This document shows positions 1 through 9,377 of a DNA stretch of 64,000 nt, one piece after another. The DNA comes from Clostridia bacterium (GTDB lineage Bacteria; Bacillota; Clostridia; Oscillospirales; Feifaniaceae). Numbering within the stretch: position 1 is the stretch's first letter; each line of letters opens with the position of its first letter. The translations under genes and the position numbers were made by a program. The notes under the pieces were generated by a model, which saw only the letters and a list, made by a program, of their open reading frames with translations, was not told the DNA's origin and did not search any database. The DNA lies in contig JAFWXR010000017.1 in assembly GCA_017517965.1 (NCBI GenBank), positions 1-64,000 of the forward strand. The letters run 5' to 3'.

Positions 1-2
1 AT

Positions 3-155
3 AGAGAGGAAATCAAAAAGGCACATTTTGAAAAAATCACTACAAAAAGCCGAATTGCCATATATTTAATGAAAAAACAAAGAATCAGATTAGCATTTTA
101 CTTTTTGTATTTATGTAAAGAGTTAAAGCACATGAGAAAGGTGGACAAAAAATGA
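3..155 (+). CDS. C-terminal end of an upstream protein (partial)
   Basis: The frame is open from the window edge to a TGA at 153-155 and gives about 50 residues rich in Lys and Arg, including the stretch AFYFLYLCKELKHMRKV. Its stop overlaps the next start as ATGA, the usual sign of translational coupling inside an operon. No domain can be recognised. The neighbours are glycosyltransferases, and basic tails of this kind are common at the end of GT2 enzymes, so a glycosyltransferase is the best guess. That part is inference. Its start lies outside the window. Confidence 0.6.
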   Translation, partial: REEIKKAHFEKITTKSRIAIYLMKKQRIRLAFYFLYLCKELKHMRKVDKK

Positions 156-1228
156 ATACAGCACCTAAAATATCTGTAATAATGAGCGTGTATAACGGTG
201 AAGATTATTTGCGTGACGCCATAGAAAGCGTCTTAAATCAAACATTTAAAGACTTTGAGCTTATTATAATTAACGATTGTTCCACCGATAAAACCCACGA
301 AATCTTAAAGAAATATGAAGACTTTGATAAACGTGTAAAAGTATATACTAATGAAGTGAATTTGAGACTTCCGTCATCCCTTAACAAAGCTATATCATAT
401 GCACAGGGTAAATATATTGCAAGAATGGATGCAGATGATATATGTCTGCCTGAAAGGCTTGAAAAGCAGTATGAATTTATGGAGAAAAATCCGAATGTGG
501 CTCTGTCTTCCTGCAGATTTATGACGCTTAAAAACGGAGTTATCTCTTCCGGAGGATGCGGAGGAAAGAGCGACAATGAGTCTATAAAAGCATTGCTTTT
601 GGTTACAAATCCCATACTTCATCCCGGAATTATTGCAAAAGCGGATGTAATCAGAAGTCTTTTGTATGATAAAACCTTTACCTGTACCGAAGATATGGAG
701 CTTTGGACAAGGTTTGTTATGGCAGGATATGATGTGGAGATTATGCCTGAATATCTTATGATATACAGACTTCACGATAAACAAATTACCGAAACAACCT
801 TAGAGAAACAGCACAAAGAAGTCATTGCAATTCAAAAAAAATATTATGGAGCACTTCTTGAAACTATGAACAGCAATCAAGAGGAGTTTTATATCAGAGG
901 AATTTATTTCAGAGAAAATACAGACATCAATAAGTTTTTGGATTTTTACAAATGGCTAAAGGCTGTTAATCGCAAAACGAAAGCATTTAATAACGATGCT
1001 TTAAACTATGCCATGTTTGAAATTCTGGCAGAATACAAAAGGAAAGGTATTGCAAAGACTAAGCTGATAAAGGCGATGCTTTCGTTTGGAATACCATATC
1101 TTGCAGCGGAAATCCCCCAGCGTAAAAAAAGAGCTCGAGCAGACGGACACAGGTGCATTGAAAGTGCCGAAAAAATAGGACTTAAGAAGACCGGTGGAAC
1201 CTTGGAATTTCCGACTTTTTCAAAATAA
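152..1228 (+). CDS. Family 2 glycosyltransferase
   Basis: A 358-residue GT-A fold enzyme that would transfer a sugar from a nucleotide sugar to a polysaccharide or lipid-linked acceptor on the cytoplasmic side. The start of the domain, ISVIMSVYNGEDYLRDAI, and the segment IIINDCSTDKT are typical GT2. The DxD-type metal and nucleotide-sugar site is ARMDADD near residue 93. The C-terminal third is basic and has no transmembrane segment. The start overlaps the upstream stop as ATGA and has a GAAAGGTGG ribosome site. Donor and acceptor cannot be told from sequence. Setting: first complete gene of a probable surface-polysaccharide cluster. Confidence 0.88.
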   Translation: MNTAPKISVIMSVYNGEDYLRDAIESVLNQTFKDFELIIINDCSTDKTHEILKKYEDFDKRVKVYTNEVNLRLPSSLNKAISYAQGKYIARMDADDICLPERLEKQYEFMEKNPNVALSSCRFMTLKNGVISSGGCGGKSDNESIKALLLVTNPILHPGIIAKADVIRSLLYDKTFTCTEDMELWTRFVMAGYDVEIMPEYLMIYRLHDKQITETTLEKQHKEVIAIQKKYYGALLETMNSNQEEFYIRGIYFRENTDINKFLDFYKWLKAVNRKTKAFNNDALNYAMFEILAEYKRKGIAKTKLIKAMLSFGIPYLAAEIPQRKKRARADGHRCIESAEKIGLKKTGGTLEFPTFSK

Positions 1229-1249
1229 AAAGTATAGGAGCCCATAAGA

Positions 1250-2641
1250 ATGCAAATATTTGAATACCCATACATCATCATAACCATATTGGTTTTATGC
1301 TTTATTGTTCTTATCACTATTGGCATTTATTTTGCCATAAGAGGAGCAAAAACTGCTGTCGGCAGTGAAGAAAAGGCGTTTATCAATATAAGTAAATTAG
1401 AAGCCGTCTTTAAAAAATCAGGGAAATTACGCGAAGACAGGTGTGTTTTCTATGCTAATGTTTCCCTGGATAATTTCAGAAGTCTGTATTCGGCAGATCA
1501 AACCATGAATGTTTTTTCTGAAATAAAGGGAGTCTTGCTGGAAGCTTTTTCAAACAGTGATGACAGTAATATAGCTATATATGGAGAAAAAAACTTCGTT
1601 GTTCTTTCAAAATGGAATATCGAAACTGCACGCAAAAAAATCGAAAATTGTTTTGGTGAGCTAAACAAATGTCTCTTAAAACACAGCGCACTGAATATTA
1701 TTGACGTCAGAATCGGTGTATATTTTGCGTTTGGCACACAAGTGTCGTTTGATGATGCAATAGGCCGTGCCAAACAGGCATATTTGCTTGCGAAGAATGA
1801 AAATGTTCCATACGCTGAGTGGAATGTATCCGACGGAAAGGAACTTGAAAAAAAGATAAAAATAGAAAATAATATAGAAAAAGAAATTGATAACAATCGT
1901 TTCTTCCTTGAATATCAACCTGTTTTAGATGCAAAAACAAAGAAAATAATAGGTGCGGAAGTACTGTCACGCCTGAATTCAGAAAGCGAGGGTGTATTAA
2001 CCCCGAGTAGCTTTTTGTCTGCGGTGGACTCTGTTGGAATCAATGATAAATTTGATTATTATATTTTTGAAAAAAACTGCAAATGGATTTCAAACGATAA
2101 AAAACAAAGGGAACAATATAAATATACCATCAATTTTTCAAGATCAACATTGTGCGAACCACAGTTTGCGGAAAAGATAATAGCAATTGCACAAAAATAT
2201 GATTTGAATTTTTCCTGTCTGGCGGTTGAGATATTAGAGGATAAAAACATAACCTTCGATGCAAGAAAGCAAATGATAGATAATCTGTCAGTTCTTAAAG
2301 CAAAAGGTATATCTATCTTGCTTGATGATTTTGGGAGCGGATATACAACCTTTGGAGATTTGCAAAACCTTGATATTTCTGTTGTGAAGATTGATAAAAC
2401 GATAACACAGAATTCGGTTACAGATACAGGATTTATTATTTTGAAAAATATTATCCGTACTGCCGCTGCTATTGGTTTTAAGACATTATGCGAAGGAATC
2501 GAAACAAAAGAGCAAGAAGAAGCGGCGATAAAAGCAGGCTGTGATCTCCTTCAGGGTTTTTACTATTACAGACCTATGCCGGTGGCTCAGCTTGAGAAAG
2601 TTTTTAATAACAATTCGGAGGTGTTTAAATGCTGTCCGTAA
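1250..2641 (+). CDS. Membrane-anchored EAL-domain protein with degenerate GGDEF region
   Basis: 463 residues. One transmembrane helix (about 7-30) is followed by a GGDEF-like region in which the signature is replaced by YGEKN (111-115), so cyclase activity is unlikely. An EAL domain runs from about 215 to the end. EAL reads EVLSR (237-241). The other conserved positions are visible: NFS, EILED, LLDDFGSGYTT, VKID, CEGIET and LLQGFYYYRP. The metal and substrate ligands therefore look intact and cyclic-di-GMP phosphodiesterase activity is plausible. It sits between glycosyltransferases and overlaps the next gene by 13 bases, suggesting local c-di-GMP control of polysaccharide export. That role is inference. 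Confidence 0.85.
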   Translation: MQIFEYPYIIITILVLCFIVLITIGIYFAIRGAKTAVGSEEKAFINISKLEAVFKKSGKLREDRCVFYANVSLDNFRSLYSADQTMNVFSEIKGVLLEAFSNSDDSNIAIYGEKNFVVLSKWNIETARKKIENCFGELNKCLLKHSALNIIDVRIGVYFAFGTQVSFDDAIGRAKQAYLLAKNENVPYAEWNVSDGKELEKKIKIENNIEKEIDNNRFFLEYQPVLDAKTKKIIGAEVLSRLNSESEGVLTPSSFLSAVDSVGINDKFDYYIFEKNCKWISNDKKQREQYKYTINFSRSTLCEPQFAEKIIAIAQKYDLNFSCLAVEILEDKNITFDARKQMIDNLSVLKAKGISILLDDFGSGYTTFGDLQNLDISVVKIDKTITQNSVTDTGFIILKNIIRTAAAIGFKTLCEGIETKEQEEAAIKAGCDLLQGFYYYRPMPVAQLEKVFNNNSEVFKCCP

Positions 2642-3558
2642 TTATTCCTGCATACAATGAGGAATTATCCGTAGAAAGAGCTTATTATACGATATCAGAG
2701 ATTTTAGAAAAAGCTCAGATTGACAATGAAATTATTTTTATTGATGATGGTTCTACGGATACTACATATAAAAAAATACAAAACCTGGCCGATAAAGAAA
2801 AAAATATATATGGACTGCATTTTTCAAGAAATTTCGGGAAAGAAGCAGCCATCTCGGCAGGGCTTGCAAGCGCCAAAGGCGATGCAGTTGTAGTAATTGA
2901 TTGCGATCTTCAACATCCTCCCGAGAAAATTGTGGAAATGTATCATCTGTGGCAGGAAGGCTATGAAATTGTTGAGGGTATTAAAAAAACAAGAGGCAAA
3001 GAAAGCAAAATGCATGGTTTTGCTGCAAGAAAGTTTTATAGGGTTATCAGTTCGGTAGTAGGATTTGATATGTCAAACGCCTCTGATTTTAAACTGCTTG
3101 ACCGCAAGGTTGTGGATATACTCAACAGAATTCCTGAAAGAAAAGGTTTCTTCAGGGCAATTTCATTTTGGGTCGGCTTTAACAAAACAACGGTTGAATT
3201 CGAGGTTAATGAAAGATTAGAGGGTGAATCAAAATGGTCTGCCATAGGCCTTTTGAAATATGCCATTTCAAATATTTCTGCCTACTCGACAGCACCAATG
3301 CAGATTGTAACCGTGCTTGGTGTTATGATGCTTATTATTACTGCAATTTTCAGTGTTTGGGCACTTATTGATAAAATCCGTGGTATTGCCCTTGAAGGTA
3401 TGACAACGGTTATAATTATCCTGATATTTATAGGAAGTATTATGATGATAAGCCTGGGTATTATCGGATATTATGTTGCCCGTATTTATGATGAAATTAA
3501 AGGAAGACCGAAATATATTGTTTCTGCAACTTGCAGGAGCAAGGAAAAGGTAAAATGA
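2629..3558 (+). CDS. GtrB/DPM1-like membrane glycosyltransferase
   Basis: 309 residues. An N-terminal GT2 domain (LSVIIPAYNEE, FIDDGSTD, and VVIDCDLQHPPEKI near residue 90) is followed by two transmembrane helices at about 225-250 and 260-290. This is the layout of GtrB and bactoprenol-phosphate glucosyl- or mannosyltransferases, which charge undecaprenyl phosphate with one sugar for use outside the membrane. The start ATG at 2629 has a CGGAGG ribosome site and overlaps the EAL gene by 13 bases. Family knowledge supports a lipid-linked monosaccharide product; the sugar is unknown. Confidence 0.88.
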   Translation: MLSVIIPAYNEELSVERAYYTISEILEKAQIDNEIIFIDDGSTDTTYKKIQNLADKEKNIYGLHFSRNFGKEAAISAGLASAKGDAVVVIDCDLQHPPEKIVEMYHLWQEGYEIVEGIKKTRGKESKMHGFAARKFYRVISSVVGFDMSNASDFKLLDRKVVDILNRIPERKGFFRAISFWVGFNKTTVEFEVNERLEGESKWSAIGLLKYAISNISAYSTAPMQIVTVLGVMMLIITAIFSVWALIDKIRGIALEGMTTVIIILIFIGSIMMISLGIIGYYVARIYDEIKGRPKYIVSATCRSKEKVK

Positions 3559-3575
3559 TTTTAAGGAGGTGCAAT

Positions 3576-4580
3576 ATGGAAAGAAATGTGCTTGTTGACA
3601 GACTGAAAGGATATGCTTGTTTTTTAGTTTTGCTTGGTCATGTTATTATGGGAATAAGACTTGCAGGTATAGATATTCCCGTTTTTTTTGTGGGAATGGA
3701 AAAGTTTATATGGTCTTTCCATGTGGCACTTTTTCTGTTTTTGAGCGGTGTTGTATATAAAGTTACAGGAGAGTGGAAAAGCAAGAAAAGTAAATGGGGA
3801 TTTCTTCTCTATAAGCTTTACAATCTCGGTATTCCTTACATAGCCTTTTCAGTAATATATATATTGATAAACAGCTTGGTTGGAGAGGCAAATACAGGTT
3901 TTGCACCCTCAGATATTCTGAATATATGGAAAACTCCCGTTGCACAATATTGGTATCTTTATGCATTATTCTTTTTGTTTTGTATTTGGACAGCTTTTTC
4001 AGGAGTATTAAAGAATTGGCAAATTACGCTTATTGTTGTTTTAATAGGCTATTTAGCTCCGCTTTTTGGTATTCCCCTCGGAAGCCTGGATGTAGTGTTT
4101 TACTCGGCACTTGCTTTTGGAATTGGCACATTTGTGGATTTCAAAAGCCTTACTAAGCTTCGGACCTGGGCTAAATGCCTGGTTGTGATACTGCATATAA
4201 TAACAGGTATCATTTTTATTTTACTAAAAAAAATAGAAGCTCCGTTCATAAAGGAAATAATGATACTGTTTGGAATATATTCCAGTATTATGTTCATTTC
4301 TATACTTCAGAACTGTAAGGCAATGGCTCGTTTTCTCGATTTTGTAAGCAAGTATTCTTTTCAGATTTATTTGTTACACACCATATTTACGGCAGGAACA
4401 AGAATAATCCTGCTTCGCTTGAATATAACACAGTGGTGGATTCATATTCTTTTGGGAACTGCCATCGGATTAGCATTTTCGGTGGTGGCAGCAGTAATTG
4501 CAAAGAAAGTTAAGTGTTTGAATTTCTTTTTCTTTCCATCAAAAGCTTATACATTGAAGAATCTTGATTTTAAAAGGTAA
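3576..4580 (+). CDS. Acyltransferase-3 family membrane protein
   Basis: 334 residues, almost all hydrophobic, with about ten transmembrane helices. The N terminus has the family signature DRLKGYACFLVLLGHVI with the conserved Arg and His. Members move acetyl or succinyl groups onto exported polysaccharides. I chose ATG 3576 because AAGGAGGT lies at 3563-3570; an in-frame start at 3531 would add 15 residues inside the previous gene. It closes the cluster and is followed by a clear terminator. The substrate is probably the polymer made by the upstream glycosyltransferases (inference). Confidence 0.87.
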   Translation: MERNVLVDRLKGYACFLVLLGHVIMGIRLAGIDIPVFFVGMEKFIWSFHVALFLFLSGVVYKVTGEWKSKKSKWGFLLYKLYNLGIPYIAFSVIYILINSLVGEANTGFAPSDILNIWKTPVAQYWYLYALFFLFCIWTAFSGVLKNWQITLIVVLIGYLAPLFGIPLGSLDVVFYSALAFGIGTFVDFKSLTKLRTWAKCLVVILHIITGIIFILLKKIEAPFIKEIMILFGIYSSIMFISILQNCKAMARFLDFVSKYSFQIYLLHTIFTAGTRIILLRLNITQWWIHILLGTAIGLAFSVVAAVIAKKVKCLNFFFFPSKAYTLKNLDFKR

Positions 4581-4614
4581 GCCTGGTCTTATTGTTGTTT
4601 AAGAACTTTATTTG

Positions 4615-4655
4615 AACCCTATGAGATAACAAAATTGTTGTCTCATAGGGTTTTT
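4615..4655 (+). terminator. Rho-independent terminator of the polysaccharide cluster
   Basis: Stem of 16 pairs (4615-4630 with 4637-4652, one G-U), loop AAAATT, followed by TTTTTC. It separates the acyltransferase from feoA. Confidence 0.85.
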
Positions 4656-4762
4656 CTATATCAAAATATGATACGCATCAATCAAAGAAAAGCAGGTGCT
4701 TTTTCATTTTCCGTAACACAGATCTTGCAGGTGGAATAGTATGTCTTGTAAGGGGGATTTGC

Positions 4763-4984
4763 ATGAATCTCAGTGATATAAACGTGGGTGAAAAAGTGAC
4801 GGTGTGTGAACTTAAGGCAAGTGACAGTATGCGACGCCGTCTGCTTGATATAGGTCTCGTTGAAAATACGCCTGTCGAGTGTGTGGGCAGAAGCCCTCTG
4901 GGTGACCCGTCGGCATTTCTTATCAGAGGTGCGGTGATTGCACTTCGGTCGGAAGACTGTAAAAATATTCTTGTTAAGAGGTGA
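4763..4984 (+). CDS. feoA: FeoA ferrous iron transport accessory protein
   Basis: 73 residues with an SH3-like FeoA fold: begins MNLSDINVGEKVTV, has RRRLLDIGLVENTPVECVGRSPLGDP and ends with ALRSEDCKNILVKR. FeoA binds or regulates the FeoB channel at the inner membrane face. Length is normal. The start has a strong AAGGGGGAT ribosome site. The feoB start follows four bases after its stop, so the two are co-translated. No FeoC follows. The roughly 100-base leader before it shows no convincing operator. Confidence 0.95.
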   Translation: MNLSDINVGEKVTVCELKASDSMRRRLLDIGLVENTPVECVGRSPLGDPSAFLIRGAVIALRSEDCKNILVKR

Positions 4985-4988
4985 TGGG

Positions 4989-6986
4989 GTGGGCGATAAG
5001 GTTATAGCACTTGCAGGAAATCCAAACGTAGGCAAGAGTACGCTTTTCAATGCCCTGACGGGAATGAAGCAACATACGGGCAACTGGGCAGGTAAGACGG
5101 TGTCTAACGCAACGGGAAGGCATAAAAATTACATATTCGTTGATATTCCGGGCACGTATTCCCTGATGGCGCATTCGGCAGAGGAGGAGGTTGCCCGTGA
5201 CTTTATATGCTTTGGGAAGCCTGATGCGGTTGTGGCGGTCTGCGACTCGACTTGTATTGAACGAAACTTAAATCTCGTTTTGCAGATAATTGAAACGGGA
5301 AGAAAAGTGATAGTGTGCCTCAATCTTGCTGATGAGGCAAAAAGAAAGCATATTGATATAGACGTAGGTAAAATACAAAAAAGACTCGGCGTTCCCGTAA
5401 TACAGACGGTGGCGAGAGACCGTAAAAGTATAGAAAAAATAATATCCGTGCTTGATGAAAACAATGCGGAGAAGGGCATACAAATAGAGTACCCGAAGGT
5501 TATAGAGGATGCCGTGCAAGAACTTTTGCCTCATCTTGAAAAGTATAAAACCGATATAAGCAAGCGGTGGATTGCGCTACGGTTGCTTGACGGAAGTCTT
5601 ACTGATAAAATTTACGAATATATCTCTGCAGACGATAGTCTGAAAGAAACCGTCCGCAGTATGCAAAACGTGATAAATGAGCATATGATTGTTTCATCAA
5701 TTGTCAGAACTGCCGAACACATATGCGACGGTGCAGTCGTGTACAATGAACATAAATACAGTCCTAGAGATAAGAAAACAGACAAAATTTTAACGGGAAA
5801 GTTTTTGGCGTATCCGATAATGCTTGCTATGCTTGCGCTCATTTTCTGGATAACGATGGAGGGTGCAAATTACCCGTCGGCACTATTGTCGGAAGGTCTG
5901 TTTTTCCTGCAGGATAAGATATATGCTTTTCTTACGTGGATAAAATTGCCGACACTTCTGTGCGATGCACTTGTGTTTGGCGTATACAGAGTTCTTGCAT
6001 GGGTGGTGTCGGTAATGCTGCCACCGATGGCAATATTTTTCCCTCTGTTTACCTTGCTTGAAGATGCCGGTTATCTGCCGAGAGTGGCGTATAATCTTGA
6101 TAAGCCTTTCAAATGCTGTAATGCCTGCGGAAAGCAATCTCTTACAATGTGTATGGGCTTTGGCTGTAATGCAGTCGGCATTATGGGGTGCAGAATAATA
6201 GATTCACCGAGGGAGCGACTTCTCGCAATACTGACCAACAGTTTCGTGCCGTGTAACGGCAGATTCCCGATGATAATAACCATGATAACGGTGTTTTTGG
6301 TCGGCGGTGGTATATTTTCATCCGTGCTTTCGGCACTCATAATGACACTTGTTATACTTCTGTCGGTGGTAATGACCTTTACGGCGACAAAATTGCTGTC
6401 AAAAACGCTTTTAAAAGGCGTTCCGTCATCATTTACACTTGAATTGCCACCCTACAGAAAACCGCAGATATGCAAGGTCATAGTGCGCTCTCTGTTTGAC
6501 AGAACGGTGTTCGTTTTAGGCAGAGCGGTTGCCGTTGCCGCCCCCGCAGGACTTGTAATATGGGTTCTTGCAAACGTTATGATAGGGGATATGAGCCTGC
6601 TTTCGCATATATCGGCGTTCCTTGACCCGCTGGGCAGACTAATGGGGCTTGATGGTGTTATTTTAATCGCATTTATTTTGGGATTCCCTGCAAATGAGAT
6701 TGTTGTCCCCATAATGATAATGGCGTACACCGCAGGCGGCAGCCTGACAGAACTCGGGGCAGACGCCCTTAAAACGCTTTTTATATCAAACGGATGGACG
6801 CCCGTTACCGCAATTTGCGTACTGCTGTTTTCACTTATGCACTGGCCCTGCTCAACGTCACTCATAACCGTGAAAAAAGAAACGGGCAGCATAAAGTGGA
6901 CACTTATAGCAGCCTTACTCCCAACCGCCTTCGGTGTAATATCGTGCATACTCGTGAATTTGATAAGCAAAGCCTTCGGGGCATAA
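4989..6986 (+). CDS. feoB: FeoB ferrous iron transporter
   Basis: 665 residues from a GTG start at 4989. An N-terminal G protein domain carries the P-loop GNPNVGKST, the switch motif VDIPGTYSL and the base motif NLAD. A helical regulatory region leads to a polytopic membrane domain with Gate motifs (CNACGKQSLTMCMGFGCNAV and VPCNGRFP). It takes up Fe(II) across the inner membrane. GTG 4989 is preferred because AGAGG lies just upstream over the feoA stop and the domain begins at once (VGDKVIALAG). A TTG start at 4938 would read through feoA. The length fits the family without extensions. Confidence 0.95.
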   Translation: MGDKVIALAGNPNVGKSTLFNALTGMKQHTGNWAGKTVSNATGRHKNYIFVDIPGTYSLMAHSAEEEVARDFICFGKPDAVVAVCDSTCIERNLNLVLQIIETGRKVIVCLNLADEAKRKHIDIDVGKIQKRLGVPVIQTVARDRKSIEKIISVLDENNAEKGIQIEYPKVIEDAVQELLPHLEKYKTDISKRWIALRLLDGSLTDKIYEYISADDSLKETVRSMQNVINEHMIVSSIVRTAEHICDGAVVYNEHKYSPRDKKTDKILTGKFLAYPIMLAMLALIFWITMEGANYPSALLSEGLFFLQDKIYAFLTWIKLPTLLCDALVFGVYRVLAWVVSVMLPPMAIFFPLFTLLEDAGYLPRVAYNLDKPFKCCNACGKQSLTMCMGFGCNAVGIMGCRIIDSPRERLLAILTNSFVPCNGRFPMIITMITVFLVGGGIFSSVLSALIMTLVILLSVVMTFTATKLLSKTLLKGVPSSFTLELPPYRKPQICKVIVRSLFDRTVFVLGRAVAVAAPAGLVIWVLANVMIGDMSLLSHISAFLDPLGRLMGLDGVILIAFILGFPANEIVVPIMIMAYTAGGSLTELGADALKTLFISNGWTPVTAICVLLFSLMHWPCSTSLITVKKETGSIKWTLIAALLPTAFGVISCILVNLISKAFGA

Positions 6987-7019
6987 AAAAATAGCAAGTC
7001 GTATCGACTTGCTATTTTT
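6987..7019. terminator. Bidirectional terminator between feoB and gpmI
   Basis: A perfect 15-pair stem (6987-7001 with 7005-7019), loop TAT, with A-tract on one side and T-tract on the other. It lies between the convergent feoB and gpmI stops and can serve both. Confidence 0.85.
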
Positions 7020-7027
7020 GTTGTAAG

Positions 7028-8542
7028 TTATTTTATTATGCTTGTGCCGGACATTTCCGAAGGAATCGGGAGACCGAGGATTTCAAGCATTGTCGGTGCG
7101 ATGTCGCACAGCTTGCCACCGTCACGGAGACTGCAATCCTTACCCACTACAACGAAGGGTACGGGATTTGTCGTGTGTGCCGTGAAGGGTGAACCGTCGG
7201 GGTTGAACATAAAGTCGGCGTTACCGTGGTCGGCAGTAATAAGTGTTATACCGCCCATTTCCTTAACGGCTTCGACAACCTTGCCTACACAGGTGTCAAC
7301 CGTTTCAACAGCCTTTACAGCCGCTTCAAATATACCCGTGTGGCCTACCATATCGCAGTTTGCGAAGTTGAGAATTATAACGTCGTACTTGCCACTCTTT
7401 ATATTCTCAACACACTTGTCGCATACTTCGGGAGCACTCATCTCGGGCTGAAGGTCGTAGGTTGCAACCTTGGGGGAGTTAACGAGAACTCTGTCCTCAC
7501 CCTCGCTTACCGTTTCAACACCGCCGTTGAAGAAGAAGGTTACGTGTGCATACTTTTCGGTTTCAGCTATACGAAGCTGTGTCTTGCCGTTGTCTGCAAG
7601 ATACTGACCGAGTGTGTTGTCTAAACTCTGGGGCTTGAAAGCAACGTCAACGTTGGGCATTGATGCATCGTACTGCGTGAAGCATACGTAATGAACGTTC
7701 TGTCTGCCGCCACGTCTTTCAAAACCGTTAAATTCATCGTCAACAAACGTTCTTGTGATTTCTCTCGCACGGTCGGGACGGAAGTTGAAGAATACAACCG
7801 AGTCACCGCTCTTTATCATACCGTTTTTGTCGCATACAACGGGAAGTACGAATTCGTCCGTAACTTCTTGCGCATAAGACTTCTTAACGGCATCAACTGC
7901 ATCGGCATTTTCAACACCTTCGCCGTATACGAATGCGCTGTATGCCTTTTCAACACGTTCCCATCTGTTGTCACGGTCCATAGCGTAATATCTGCCTGTG
8001 AGTGTTGCAATCTTACCTACGCCGATTTCTGCCATTTTGTTTTCAAGGTCTGCAACGAAGTCTGCACCTGAAGTGGGGGACACGTCACGACCGTCAAGTA
8101 TACCGTGAACGTACACTTTCTCTAAACCGAACTTCTTTGCCATTTCAATGAGGGCGTAGAGGTGGTAATTGTGAGAATGTACGCCACCGTCAGACAGAAG
8201 ACCCATAAAGTGAATGGCACCGCCTGAATTTTTAGCGTTTTCGTAAGCTTTGACAAGCGCCTCATTCTCAAAGAATGTACCGTCGTCAATTTCTTTTGTA
8301 ATTCTGGTAAGTTCCTGATAAACTACACGGCCTGCACCGATGTTTGTGTGGCCGACTTCGGAGTTACCCATCTGACCGTCGGGAAGACCTACTGCCATAC
8401 CCGAAGCATCAAGTGTTGTGACGGGGCAGGTGGACATAAGTGAGTCCATAACGGGCGTCTTTGCCTTGTAGATGGCGTTGAAGTCACCCGCATCGTTCAT
8501 ACCGTAACCGTCAAGTATCATTAAAAGTAAAGGTTTTTTCAT
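7028..8542 (-). CDS. gpmI: 2,3-bisphosphoglycerate-independent phosphoglycerate mutase
   Basis: 504 residues, full family length. It interconverts 3- and 2-phosphoglycerate in the cytoplasm with two Mn ions and a phosphoserine intermediate. Visible features: LLMILDGYGM at the start with metal Asp, GNSEVGHTNIGAGR with the catalytic Ser, HGILDGRDVSP, and the C-terminal ITADHGNAD metal site. Third gene of pgk-tpiA-gpmI, 10 bases after tpiA, with an AGAGGT ribosome site. Regulation is shared with the operon promoter in front of pgk. Confidence 0.97.
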   Translation of the reverse strand: MKKPLLLMILDGYGMNDAGDFNAIYKAKTPVMDSLMSTCPVTTLDASGMAVGLPDGQMGNSEVGHTNIGAGRVVYQELTRITKEIDDGTFFENEALVKAYENAKNSGGAIHFMGLLSDGGVHSHNYHLYALIEMAKKFGLEKVYVHGILDGRDVSPTSGADFVADLENKMAEIGVGKIATLTGRYYAMDRDNRWERVEKAYSAFVYGEGVENADAVDAVKKSYAQEVTDEFVLPVVCDKNGMIKSGDSVVFFNFRPDRAREITRTFVDDEFNGFERRGGRQNVHYVCFTQYDASMPNVDVAFKPQSLDNTLGQYLADNGKTQLRIAETEKYAHVTFFFNGGVETVSEGEDRVLVNSPKVATYDLQPEMSAPEVCDKCVENIKSGKYDVIILNFANCDMVGHTGIFEAAVKAVETVDTCVGKVVEAVKEMGGITLITADHGNADFMFNPDGSPFTAHTTNPVPFVVVGKDCSLRDGGKLCDIAPTMLEILGLPIPSEMSGTSIIK

Positions 8543-8552
8543 TTTCTACCTC

Positions 8553-9323
8553 TTATTTGCTTGCTGCTGCAACGATTGCCGCAAAGTCGTTAGCCTTGAG
8601 TGAAGCACCGCCGATGAGACCGCCGTCAACGTTTACCTTTGAAAGAAGCTCGTCAGCATTAGCTGCATTCATTGAACCGCCGTACTGAATTGTTGTGCCT
8701 TCAGCAACTTCTTCACCGTAGAGACCTGCGATAACCGTTCTGATGTAAGCGTTAACTTCTTCAGCCTGATCGCTTGTAGCCGTCTTACCCGTGCCGATAG
8801 CCCAAACGGGTTCGTAAGCAACGATAACGTTGTTCTTAACGTCTTCAGCAGAAACGCCTGCAAGGTCAATCTTTATCTGCTTTGAAACTGTTTCGAAAGT
8901 GATACCCTGTTCTCTTTCAGCGAGAAGTTCGCCTACGCAGAGGATAACCTTAAGACCGCCTGCAAGAGCAGCCTTTGTACGAAGATTTACAGTTTCGTCT
9001 GTTTCACCGAAATACTGTCTTCTTTCGCTGTGGCCGATGATAACGTATTCTGCACCAACTGCCTTGAGCATGGGAACAGAGATTTCACCTGTGAAAGCAC
9101 CGCTTTCAGCCCAGTGAACGTTTTCAGCAGAAACCTTGATGTTTGAACCCTTAACTGCTTCAACTGCAGCGGGGATGCAAACGTAGGGAACGCCTACTAC
9201 AACGTCACAGTCAGCATCTTTTACGAGGGGCTTTATAGCATCGATAAGTTCGATTGCTTCAGCAGGTGTCTTATTCATCTTCCAGTTACCTGCGATAACT
9301 GCTTTTCTTACATTCTTTTTCAT
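8553..9323 (-). CDS. tpiA: Triosephosphate isomerase
   Basis: 256 residues, TIM barrel, converting dihydroxyacetone phosphate and glyceraldehyde 3-phosphate. Catalytic residues are visible: Lys in AGNWKMNKT, His in IIGHSERRQYFGE, and Glu in AYEPVWAIGTGKT with the mobile loop. The C-terminal phosphate site is YGGSMNAAN. The start has an AAGGAGAT ribosome site. It lies between pgk and gpmI on the same strand, with 54 and 9 base gaps. Confidence 0.98.
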   Translation of the reverse strand: MKKNVRKAVIAGNWKMNKTPAEAIELIDAIKPLVKDADCDVVVGVPYVCIPAAVEAVKGSNIKVSAENVHWAESGAFTGEISVPMLKAVGAEYVIIGHSERRQYFGETDETVNLRTKAALAGGLKVILCVGELLAEREQGITFETVSKQIKIDLAGVSAEDVKNNVIVAYEPVWAIGTGKTATSDQAEEVNAYIRTVIAGLYGEEVAEGTTIQYGGSMNAANADELLSKVNVDGGLIGGASLKANDFAAIVAAASK

Positions 9324-9377
9324 TTTTATATCTCCTTATTGAAAGTTAAGGGCAGAAGTTCTTTCTGCCCTGATTTA

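Noticed and set aside
4682-5083. 133-codon minus-strand frame over feoA
   Set aside because: It is a shadow of feoA and the start of feoB.
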